64,000 nucleotides of DNA from Podospora comata (lineage: Eukaryota > Ascomycota > Sordariomycetes > Sordariales > Podosporaceae). Shown here one piece after another: positions 20,815-30,564 of this stretch (within the stretch, counting starts at the first letter, position 1; every line of letters begins with the position of its first letter). The notes beneath the pieces were generated by a model, which had not been told where the DNA came from, did not search any database, and saw only the letters and a program-made list of their open reading frames with translations. The stretch is from the NCBI GenBank assembly GCA_017354895.1, contig CP071497.1:3348001-3412000 (forward strand), read 5' to 3'. Both the position numbers and the translations under genes were made by a program.

Positions 20815-22580
20815 CTACTTCTTCTTCTCCTTGGAGCAAGGAGCACTGCTATGCTCTATCCCCGCACCACCCTTGCTATCCAACTCATCAAGAGCCTTCT
20901 GTATCGCCTCCCCGACCTCCTTGTCAACCCGATTAAGCATCTCGATCGTCGCCTTCTGTACTTGAGGAAGAGCCTTGCCAACATGAGCCGCAACATTCTT
21001 GGCAAAGACCTTGTCTTCACCTTTGCTCTTAAAGATCTTCCAGAGATCACGAGGCTGCTCAAAGTCTTCGTCTGTGACTTCCGACGAGAACTGAGTGACT
21101 TTGCCCACCCACTCATCGTGGGCAATATCTGCTGGGCCGAGACGAAGAGAGCGGAAGGAGGATCGGACTGGGACAGTCAGCATCGAGGCTCTGTGTCGAG
21201 TGGTCAAGTGGAGAACTTACCATAGTCCGGATCACCGTCATAGTTGCCGTCCACACGCATCGGCCCGTCTCTTTGGTACGGCGAATAGACGTACTGGGCG
21301 CGGTTGCATGGCAGCTGTTGGTAGTTGGGACCCACGCGGTATCTGGCTGCATCGGGATAGCTGAACATTCTCGCTTGCAGCATGGGATCGGCACTGGGGC
21401 CGATGCCAGGAACCATCGTGCTGGGACTGAAGGCTGCCTGCTCAATGTCCTGGAAGTGGTTGTCGGGGTTGCGGTTGAGAGTCAGCCTACCAATGGGTCT
21501 CAGCGGGTAGTCCTTCTGTGGCCAGATGCGGGTGACGTCAAAAACATTCCAGCGGTAAGTTTCCGCCTCCTTTGGATCCATGGTCTGGAAGTACATCGTC
21601 CAGGAGGGGTAGTCCCCCTTCTCAATGGCATTGTACAGGTCCTTGATATGGTAGTCAGGCTCTTCTCCCGCCAACTTGACAGCTTCATCAGACTCAAGGT
21701 TCTGGATGCCAGCGTCAGGCTTGAAATGGATCTTGACATATTTGAAGGTGCTGTCTTCTGGCTTGCCGAACTTGAAGGTGTGGTTCCCGAAACCGTTGAT
21801 GTTGCGCAGAGACTTGGGGATACCGCGCCCTCCGAAGAGCTGCATGAGGCAGTGGACACCTTCCTGGTTGTTGTTGTGAAAGTCCCAGAACATGGTCGAG
21901 TCAGGGACGTTGGTTTGGGGATGACGTTTGTGGGAGCGATTTAGACTCGGAAATTTGACGGGATCTCGGATGAAAAAGACGGGAAGATCGTTGCCGACGA
22001 AATCCCAATTGCCTTCTTCGGTAAACATCTTGAGGGCGAACCCGCGGATGTCTCGGGTGGTGTCTGAAGACCCCTTCTCTCCGGCTACTGTCGACAGGCG
22101 GGCGAGGGCCTTGGTCTTCTTGCCCACCTTGCTCAGGAAAGCAGCGGATGTAAAGTCTGATACATCGTGAGTGCACTCGAATTCACCCCATGCTCCTGCG
22201 GCTTTGGCGTGTACGACTCTGTGCAAATGTCAGTTAGTGCCTGCCTATGGGTGAGCGCGAGGTCGGCCCTACCTCTCAGGAATCCTCTCCCGAGGAAAGT
22301 GGGCGAGGGTCTCTATGAGCTGGGTGTCTGATAAAAGTGATAGCTGCCCTCCCTTGGGCTTTTCACCACGTAGAACAGTTGCTGCGGTTGGGTCATGGAC
22401 GGGCCGACCTGGGCAGTGCTCAATCAGTTGTGTGTCACAACATAGAGTGCTTACTCAGAAGAGGTGATAGAAGATGCATAGGTACCCTCGGCCAATGTAA
22501 CGATGGGGGCGTCGTCCTTGCACTGCCATCAGCATGGACCTGGCCTGCCTCCATCATGGTGTCTGACTTACTGGAGCCAT
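20815..22580 (-). CDS. Monofunctional haem catalase (small subunit type)
   Basis: Five exons: 22572-22580, 22486-22516 (or to 22522), 22273-22408, 21221-22218 and 20815-21167, giving 508 (or 510) residues. It breaks H2O2 into water and oxygen. Catalytic His is in RVVHAKAAGAWGEFE, the distal Asn in GNWDFVGNDLPVFFIRDP, and the haem-ligand Tyr in RMFSYPDAARYRVG. KRHPQT and the DPDYVRSSFRSL C-terminal boundary also match. Length is that of small-subunit catalases. The first exon has only nine bases (Met-Ala-Pro) and the second about 31, fixed by phase and by the match TLAEG-RPVHDP. The C-terminus ends in Lys-rich KEKKK, so no SKL-type peroxisomal signal is present. It lies head to head with the sulfite-oxidase gene, 542 bp between start codons. 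Confidence 0.92.
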
Positions 22581-23122
22581 CTTGAAGCTCTCAACCTCTT
22601 TCCTGCCGTTCCAATAATAGTGGTACAAAAGGATTGTTTGGAGTAGCAGCTATTGCAGCCACAACGTAATCATTAGCACTCGATCGATATACCATCTCGC
22701 ACACATCCACGCATCATCAACATAGCATCAACATCGGTGTATAATTTGGTGTCATTGACGTCACCGCTCTGAAATACTCGCAGATTGCACCACCCATTAC
22801 TACTTTATGATAATCGAAATTAATCCGATAAGAAGTTATTTGTCTGGTGAATCCGGTTCTCGAAAGGCTGTTCGTGGAAATAATGGTAATAATGGTGTGT
22901 AAACGCATGACGTGCCAATGACAACATTACCAAAATATGCTGCTGTAACCGTCCTGCACCACAATCATTCAGCCACTTGCAGAACCATGTAAAACACAGC
23001 AATCGTGATTATCGGAGAAATAGGCCGCTCAATACTACAAAACTGGCAGTCACCCCTTCTTTTCCGAAATACCTTGGCAAAAGCTTGTTTCAACCCACAC
23101 GTCCGGCCACGCAGACATCCCC
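22581..23122. promoter_or_regulatory. Shared divergent promoter region, catalase / sulfite oxidase
   Basis: The 542 bp between the two outward-reading start codons must carry both promoters. The centre is AT-rich (22,680-22,900). TGACGTCA at about 22,757 is a perfect CRE/ATF-type palindrome, the type of site bound by bZIP stress factors, and TGACGT-like pieces recur at 22,907. This is seen in sequence; use by a factor is inferred. Confidence 0.5.
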
Positions 23123-24792
23123 ATGGCCCCCGCAGAACCCAACGCACTGCCTTTCAGGCCAAAGGGGGAGACACCTTACTTTGCTGAGGAGAAGGAGGGT
23201 TGGAAGGGATATGTCGAATGGGAGGAATTCCCCGAGAAGAAGAAGCAAGCTCAGGAAGTCCTAAAGAGATATGATTTTCCCGAAGTGAGTTCTCGCAGCT
23301 GACCGCGGTCACCTCAACACACACTCACCATTCACATTAGCCCCCCGAGTTCCAACTCATCCCCCTCCCAACCACCAACCCCGTCCTCACGGGCGAACGC
23401 TGGAAGCAATACCACTCCGCCTTGGGCCTATCCCACATCTTCCACCACAGCTGGGAAACCGTCCTCCAAGAAAAATCCCCAGACATGACCCACATCCTGC
23501 AGTTCCCCTACAACGGCGAAGCCCCCGGCGACCGCCTCATCAAAACAGAACTCACAAACAACAAAGACCACTTTGTCCGCAACCACGGCGGCATCCCTGA
23601 CATCGATCCCGCTAAATGGACTCTTGACATTGGCGGTTTGGTTAAGAACCCGAGGAAACTCACTTTGGCGCAGCTTCAGGATGAGAAGACTTTTCCTAGG
23701 CAATCTAATATTGTCACGCTTCAATGCAGCGGTACTCGTCGGATAGAGCAGATACATGAGTACCCTGGCGATGGCGACGAACTGATCAACGCGCCGTGGG
23801 GGGAGGGCGCTATCTCTACTGCGAGATGGACGGGGGTTTCGCTTAAGAGGGTTATCAAGTATTGTGGTGGTCTTGTTGATGATAAGGGGGCGGATAATAT
23901 CGAGTTTTATGGTGCGGACACGTACTTTAAGAAGGGGGGGGTGCACAATTATGTTGTTAGTGTGCCGTGGAGGAAGGTCAAGGCGCATGAGGTGCTGCTG
24001 GCGTGGGATATGAACGGGGAGCAGCTGCCGAGGATTCATGGGTTCCCGGTGAGGGTGGTGGTGTTTGGGTATATTGGGGCGAGGAGCGTCAAGTGGCTGT
24101 ATAAAGTCAGGGCTATTCACCGGCCAAGCATGGCGCCGGTGCAGCGTAAGGAGTATTTGTATTATGCGCCGCAGATTGGGAAGCAGAATGCGAGGTACAG
24201 TAATGGGTTTTCCATTCAGGATATGCCGGTTAGCTCGGCGATTATTACGCCGAAAAAGATGGATCAGATTGTGCATGAGGGGAGGGTTAGGCTGGCGGGG
24301 TGGGCTTACTCTGGGGGAGGGCACTGGCCGGTGAGGGTGGAAGTTAGTGGAGATGGGGGGAGTATTTGGTATGAGGTCCCGGCGGAGAATATGTCTACCA
24401 AGTACTTTTACGCCTGGAGGACATGGTGGGTTGATTTGCCGGTTGATGCGGAGGGGTGGTTGGAGATGTGCGTGAGGTGCTGGGATAATGCGATGAATAC
24501 GCAGCCTACTTTTGTTAGGAGTGCTTGGTAAGTAAAACCCGATTATGGTGGAGGGGTTGGTACTGACTGATAGACCAGGAACTGGGACTTGCACGTCACT
24601 TCCTCTGCTCACCGCGTCAAAATCTACAGTATCAACAAGTCGAGGCCGAACACTGCTGCGAGGCTCAAGCAGTTGGAGGAGAACAATACCCCCATCGTGC
24701 CGATCACGAGACCGATTCACTTTGATTTGGAGACTGATGAGGAGTATGCGAAGGCCATGGAGTCAAGGGCTTGGAGGGATCCGTTGGAGTAG
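23123..24792 (+). CDS. Sulfite-oxidase-type molybdenum cofactor enzyme
   Basis: Exons 23123-23284, 23341-24527 and 24579-24792 give 520 residues. The molybdopterin domain spans about residues 115-350: cofactor Cys in VTLQCSGTRR, then NAPWGEGAISTARWTGV, GADTYF, YVVSVPW, and EVLLAWDMNGEQLPRIHGFPVR with GARSVKWL. A dimerisation domain follows (RVRLAGWAYSGGGHWPVRVEVS, FYAWRTWWVDLP, RCWDNAMNTQP, NWDL). No cytochrome b5 domain and no C-terminal SKL are present, so it resembles the haem-free sulfite oxidases that pass electrons to oxygen and make H2O2. The alternative, another member of the sulfite oxidase/nitrate reductase family, cannot be excluded. Introns are 56 and 51 bp. Codon use switches from C-ending to G/T-ending near 23,630. 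Confidence 0.88.
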
Positions 24793-25153
24793 ATGCCTGG
24801 GGATTTTGCCCATCAGGTTATTCTAGGTGGGTCAGGGGGTTCAGGGGTACTCAGTGGTAATGTGCCAAGACTTTCCAACTTCTGTGCTGCACAAATGTTG
24901 AGTCTTGTCCAGATTACCGGCGCTTCATCTTTGCGATTTCATGTACCCCTATTTCGTTCTTTCTTGTGGCAGTTGATGTTCTTCGATAATGTATATGTCT
25001 GTCTAGTAAACGAGAGACGTTGTCCAGCTCGTGTAGCTCTGAAGAACACGCAAATAACATCAAAGACATTTGCCGAGTGTAGCTCACAGCAGGTCACAAC
25101 AATCCACGATGCGCACAATCAGCAACGCGTTTGATGATCCTATCTTTACTCAT
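24793..25153. other. Convergent intergenic region
   Basis: 361 bp between two genes whose 3' ends face each other. It should hold both 3' UTRs and terminators. No open frame of note. Confidence 0.5.
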
Positions 25154-27590
25154 CTAACGCACCTCCGCTGCTGCAATAATCTCCAATTTCTCAACCGCAT
25201 CCTGAAAACTCTCTACCGACTCCTCATCACTCTCCGGGCCCTCCTCCTTCCTCCCAAAACCATCCTCCCACGTATTTGACCTCGAACCCAAGCAAGAAAA
25301 AAATCCAGCCTCCATCAAATCCTCCTCACCCCTCCTCATATCCGGCGCCGCATTGATGACACTCAAAAGTTCATCAAATGCCCACACCAGCTCCTCCGTA
25401 ACATCCTCTCTTTGACGTAGAATAGCCTTGAAGTTGCCGAATGTATACTCCTTGTCATGGTTTGACCGAAAGTGACTCGCGTTCGCCAGAATATCCATCG
25501 TTCCCACGTCACCGTACAACGCCGCAATTTTGATGAGATTCGGCCCTTTGAGACGAGGACAGACGCTGTATTCTGACCATCGATCGAGAAAGAGGCGTAG
25601 GACGTTGTGGCTGTTGTATGTAATTGCCGTCGTGAGAGGTGTCTCCCCTGTGATTGCCGTGGCGTTCAAGTCAGCACCGTACTCCAAAAGGAGCATGGCA
25701 AAACTGGCGTTGTCATTCCTTGTCGCATGGAATAGTGGCGTCTTTCCTTCCACCGTACGGGTGTTGACATCAGCACCGAAATCCAGCAATCTCTTAAGTA
25801 GAGTAGCGTCCTTGCTGTTCCGCGAGGCGACGCTAAGCGGGCTGCCTTTCTGGACACCTTTCGGGGGAAGAGGGTCCGGATCTGCCCCTGCCTCAAGGAG
25901 AAGTTCGACGCATGCAGTATGACCCTGAGCTGCTGCATTGGACAATGGTCCAGAGATCTGGACATCCATGATGTTGGGGTCGGCACCAAAGCTGAGCAGC
26001 GTGGCCACTGTCTGGACATCACCCTTGGCCGCAGCCCACGCCAGCGGAGTGCGTCCCATGGAGTCCTGAACATTCATATCCCCAGGGTTCCGAATAAGCT
26101 CCTCTTCCAGGATCTGAAGCGAGAGCCCCAAGACAATCTTGTGAATTTGCGTAAACTTGGACGCCTCGATGAAGTCGTCGAGAAAATAACTTCCCCGTGT
26201 GATTGTCCTGAGAGCTTCTGTTGCCGCCTCAGATAGCCCACCTTCCAGCAGGAAATGACACGCCTTGAGTCTTGGACTATTGTCGAATTCGGATATCGGT
26301 CGGTAATCGGCGTCCGCGCCAGCGTGAACAAGAAACTTGACGGTTTCGTACTGCTTCGCATACAAGGCCCATCTCAGCAGAGTGTAGCCGCGGCTTGTGC
26401 TGACATCTCGTGGGGAAGCAAGTCCATTATTGAAGAGATACTGCAACCCCCGTGTGTTACCCTTTTGAGCAAAATCAACGGCCTGAGAAGAGTCGGGTAT
26501 TCTTCTGAAAGAATCGAGATGCAATGATGGTCCTCCGTTGAGGCTTGTCACGACTTGGAGTCTGATGATGGTGGACCACAGTGACATGGGAAACCAGTAT
26601 TCCATGCTGACTTGCCTGGCGCGAGCACCGCGACATTCTTCGCTATCGCACTTTGAACTGAGAAGTGGTAGTCCAGAATACCCAAGAAACAATCTTCCCA
26701 ACAAATTGTTTAAATTTGCTGGCGTTGCAGAACGCTGCTGAGTGTGGCAACAGCATCGGCAGCCGGTGTGGCATGTTGCAATGAAAGGTCGAACACGAAC
26801 ACCGATGGTGTCTTCGGAGCATACTGTCGCTGTTTTCTTTTCCAATTTTGAGATTGTCTGTCCTTTTGTAGTTCTCGCGAGGCCCTGGTATGTTGAACCA
26901 ATCTGCGAAAACTGTCGCTCATGAAGCAGTTCTGTCTGCGCCCTGATGAGCGCCTCAACACGGGCAACACGCTCGTCAATGCCTGCCATTGAGCTCATAA
27001 ACGCCTTGCTCATAGCAAGATGCTCTTGTGTGGATTGAATGGAGGATCTGGTGGTGAGTGATGATATTTCTTGTATATCAAGTCGAATCTTAACCATATC
27101 TTGTCTGTGTCAGGAGATGCAAATCAGTGTTGCCCTAGAATAAATGGATCCAATAATCATACGAGTTGGAGGCTCCAAGAAGAATGTTCAAACTAGACTT
27201 GACTGTTCGAATGTCTTCTTGCAGGGTTTGAAGACGGCCCTGCTCTTTGAGCCATATGCCGGCTTTGAGAACGGGGATCTTGTATTCCGACGATGCCGCG
27301 GTGAGCCGCTTAACGATGGATGCGAGTTGGTTTAGTTTGAGTCGTGCCTGAATCAATAAATGAGGAATGGAGCTTATGGTCTGCTGTGAGCCCAGAAGAT
27401 TGGACCGCTCCTTCAGGAGTGTGGCGACCTGTGAAAGAACGACCTCGAGATCGGCCACCTCGTTCCCTATGGCATGGATGCGCCCCGGGAGGCATTTGCA
27501 AAGTGAGCGCAATTCAGAGATGGCTGAGCAGGTAGAGGCTGCAAGGCTAGCCACCGTGATGATACTGGCAGCGAGGGATAAGGGGTCCAT
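25154..27590 (-). CDS. Ankyrin-repeat protein with STAND-type fungal N-terminal domain
   Basis: Exons 27163-27590 and 25154-27104 with a 58-bp intron give 792 residues. Residues 1-140 (MDPLSLAASIITVASLAAST, then CKCLPGRIHAIGNEVADLEVVL) match the helical N-terminal domain found on fungal STAND and ankyrin proteins. A coiled segment with alternating charged residues follows (about 145-215), then a Cys/His-rich stretch (CHTGCRCCCHTQQ, about 250). At least six ankyrin repeats fill about 370-700, for example GRTPLAWAAAKGDVQTVATL, EGKTPLFHATRNDNASFAML and TGETPLTTAITYNSHNVLRL, with GADxN loops. No NACHT or NB-ARC domain lies between, so it is not a full NLR. Such proteins are common in fungal accessory gene sets and may act in self/non-self response; the function here is inferred only. 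Start at 27590 matches the usual MDPLSL opening. Confidence 0.85.
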
Positions 27591-28073
27591 GACTATTGGT
27601 TGTGTGATGTCGAAGGATCCGTGGTGATGGAATGTTCTTGGCACCGATGTCAAGCGGCATGGAATCAAACAGGAGATTGTGTCAAATGTCCTGTCGGGTG
27701 CTCATGGAGTGAAAATGGCAAGTGATGACAGGCGGCTTGTGAGTTTTGCTACATGTCGACGATGAATTCAAATGCAATGAGCAGGTGTCAAATGTTGCGG
27801 GGTTGCCAACGTGGGCAGGAGACGGGCTACCCGAATGCCACATTTCTGTCGGGATAGCAAATATCCATTGGGCCAGGCTGCTGCTGCTGCGAAGGCCATG
27901 CAAGAGGGTCACCATTCAGCTGAAAAGACAGTGAAACCAACTCAAAGATGGAGACACACCACACGTGACCTGTTTCGGGTGTTCCAATCAGAGATTTCGG
28001 GTTGCCCGTCGACATGAGCAACGGTCCGGCCCGATCACAAAGCACCGCTTCCATCCCCATTACCACCGTCAAG
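27591..28073. promoter_or_regulatory. Divergent intergenic region, ankyrin gene / GDPD gene
   Basis: 483 bp between two outward-reading genes; both promoters should lie here. ACACGTGACC at about 27,962 holds a CACGTG E-box, the core of Pho4/NUC-1-type phosphate sites. This would suit the SPX-GDPD gene that follows. Motif seen; regulation inferred. Confidence 0.45.
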
Positions 28074-30564
28074 ATGAGGTTTGGGCAGAATTATCACCGG
28101 AATTTTGTTCCGGAATGGAGTGAGCACTATGTCGACTACAACTTGCTCAAGAAATATGCCAAGCTGGGCAACATCGCAGGTAAGTACCACAGCATGCCAC
28201 TTCACATCGTAGTATTAACAGTCCGCAGACATCTATGAGTACTTGGACAATGCCGTTCCTGCTCTAAAATCCTTTTACCAACACGAAATCAACACCGACA
28301 GCTTCCAGCAAGAAGATTTGGATAAACTGCAGTGGTTTGAAAGAGTCAACGCGGACGCTATCGAAAGAATCATAACAAAGCTCAAGCGAAATGGTCACGC
28401 TGGCAGCCCAGATCCCAGCAGATTTGCCTTCTGGAAAAACTTACGGCAAATGAAACTTTACAATCAGCAAAATGGGAATGGGCTCCAGGATGGAATTCTC
28501 CTCAACAAGCCGAGAACAGCGAACTCTCTCCAGGTGGCGATCAGGAATCAAGATGACGAACGGGTTCTTGCTCTGGTACAAGACTCAAAAAACCTGCGCT
28601 ATCTATCTGCCCGTGGGGAAAACGCCCTCCATGTTGCCGCTCAACTTGGTCGGCTCGATTACACAAATCTTCTTCTCAAAGCTTTGGCCAAAAGTGGTCT
28701 CGACCATGACATTCCCGACATATCAAGAGGTTGGACACCGCTCTTCTTTGCCGCCGTGGACGGCCACTTTGATATCGTACAATTACTGCTCGAGGCGGGG
28801 TTGAATCAGCACAAAAAGGATCATTTCGAGTGGACTGCCAAAGAGTACGCTGTTTTCAAAGGGCACCTCGCCGTGGCTGGTCTCTTTGAAACCACCGATA
28901 CCGATGGGCTGACTGGTGGACCTGAACAGAGTCCAATTGGACCCTCCGTTTACGCTCCTGAGAACTGCAGAGAGGGTGAGCAGATCATTATTGCCACGCT
29001 GGGGAGTTCGAGGAAAGACAGGGTAGTGACGGAAGTCGATTTGAGCTACTGCTCCTCGGTATACACCCCCGGAACAAACCAAGACGTTGCTTCTTTCTAC
29101 CTAACCATATCAGCCGTGGGAAACAAGTCCCAACTCCGACGGAAAGTGCAGCTTCCCATCCTGGACGATCAAATCAACGACCCCTTTATCTTTAAAATTT
29201 CTTCAGATGTCGCAGCACAGTTGATATTCCACGTTTACCGCGCCACCCCTGAGGGAAATGTCTTGCTTGGAAGCGGGACCGCTCTTCTAGAGGGGAATTC
29301 CCATCAATTTGGAACAGGACGACAGAGTCTCATCCGCGAGCAGACTGTTCCCATCTTGGATAAAGAGACGATGAGTGTGGCCGGAACAGTCACATTCACC
29401 TTCCTCATCGCCAAACCATATGTCCATGATCTTCAGGGGCCACAAGGATTTTCTACACCAGAAGAATGGAAAACAGCGCTCACGCCAGTGTCTTCGCCAC
29501 CTTTGCTCGTTGGACATCGAGGCACTGGCCAAAACCTCATCGCCAACAAACACCTTCAAATAGGAGAAAACACCGTCGGCTCCTTCCTCTCAGCAGCCAC
29601 TCTCGGCGCCTCCTTTGTCGAATTCGACGTCCAAGTCACCCGGGATCTGCAGGCAGTCTGCTTCCACGACTTTTCCCTCAGCGAGTCCGGCACCGATGTC
29701 CCCGTTCACGATCTCACGCTGGATCAGTTTTTATATGCGAGCAAAATCCAATCTCCGCACGGAAATCCCCTTTCCATGCTTGGGAAGCCTTGTTCCCAAG
29801 ATGAAGGCAACAATGCCAGACCACGATCTCGCTCACTGGGGGAACAGTTCGAGGCAGGGGCGATCCAGATCCGGGACAGGATGAAGCACACGGTTGATTT
29901 CAAGCTCAAAGGTTTCAAGCCAAACACCAGGGGGGAATTCATCCAGGATTCATTTGCTACTCTCAAGGACATCCTGACGCAACTGCCGGAGGAGATAGGG
30001 TTGGATATCGAGATCAAATACCCTCGTTTACACGAAGCGGTCGATGCTGGTGTGACTCCGGTGGCTATCGAGTTGAACACCTTTGTTGATGTTGCTCTTG
30101 ATACGATACGGCAGCACAACAAGAAGGGTTCCAAGAGGAAGATCGTGCTTTCTTCGTTCACACCAGAGATATGCATTCTTCTGTCTCTGAAACAAAAGGC
30201 TTACCCGGTGTTTTTTATTACGAATGCTGGCAAGATTCCCATGACGGACATGGAGGTTAGAGCGGCTAGTGTTCAAGTGGCTGTGAGGTTTGCCAGACGG
30301 TGGAATTTAGCTGGGATAGTCTTTGCGTGTGAGGCGTTGCTGTTGAGCCCGAGGTTGGTGGGGTATGTGAAGAAGAAGGGAGGGCTGGTGTGTGCTACCT
30401 ATGGGGAGCTGAATAACCAAGCGGAGGTGGTGAGGGTGAGTAACTATCGAGTAATCATAGGGCTGAGCTAACAACCTTTACAGAAACAGGTAGCGGCGGG
30501 GGTGGATATCATTGTTGCGGACCGGGTCCGCTTGGTAGCTGATACCTTGGCGGTGCTGAATTAG
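28074..30564 (+). CDS. GDE1: SPX-ankyrin-GDPD glycerophosphodiester phosphodiesterase
   Basis: Exons 28074-28179, 28229-30435 and 30484-30564 give 797 residues. The N-terminus MRFGQNYHRNFVPEWSEHYV with DYNLLKKYAK is the start of an SPX domain, which senses inositol pyrophosphates. Two or three ankyrin repeats follow (about 130-260, e.g. RGENALHVAAQLGRLDYTNL). The catalytic GDPD domain starts near 465: GHRGTGQN, GENTVGSF, FVEFDVQVTRD and the HD pair in CFHDFSL, then DIEIKYP and the C-terminal GVDIIVADRV. It cleaves glycerophosphocholine to glycerol-3-phosphate and choline in the cytosol for phosphate supply. It is shorter than yeast Gde1 (1,223 residues), with a compact SPX and fewer ankyrins. 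An in-frame upstream ATG at 28014 exists, but the SPX family starts at the ATG used. Introns are 49 and 48 bp. Confidence 0.9.

Noticed and set aside
23428-24720. 430-codon open frame opposite the sulfite oxidase gene
   Set aside because: Arises because codons end in C or G; Arg/Pro/His-rich, no domain.
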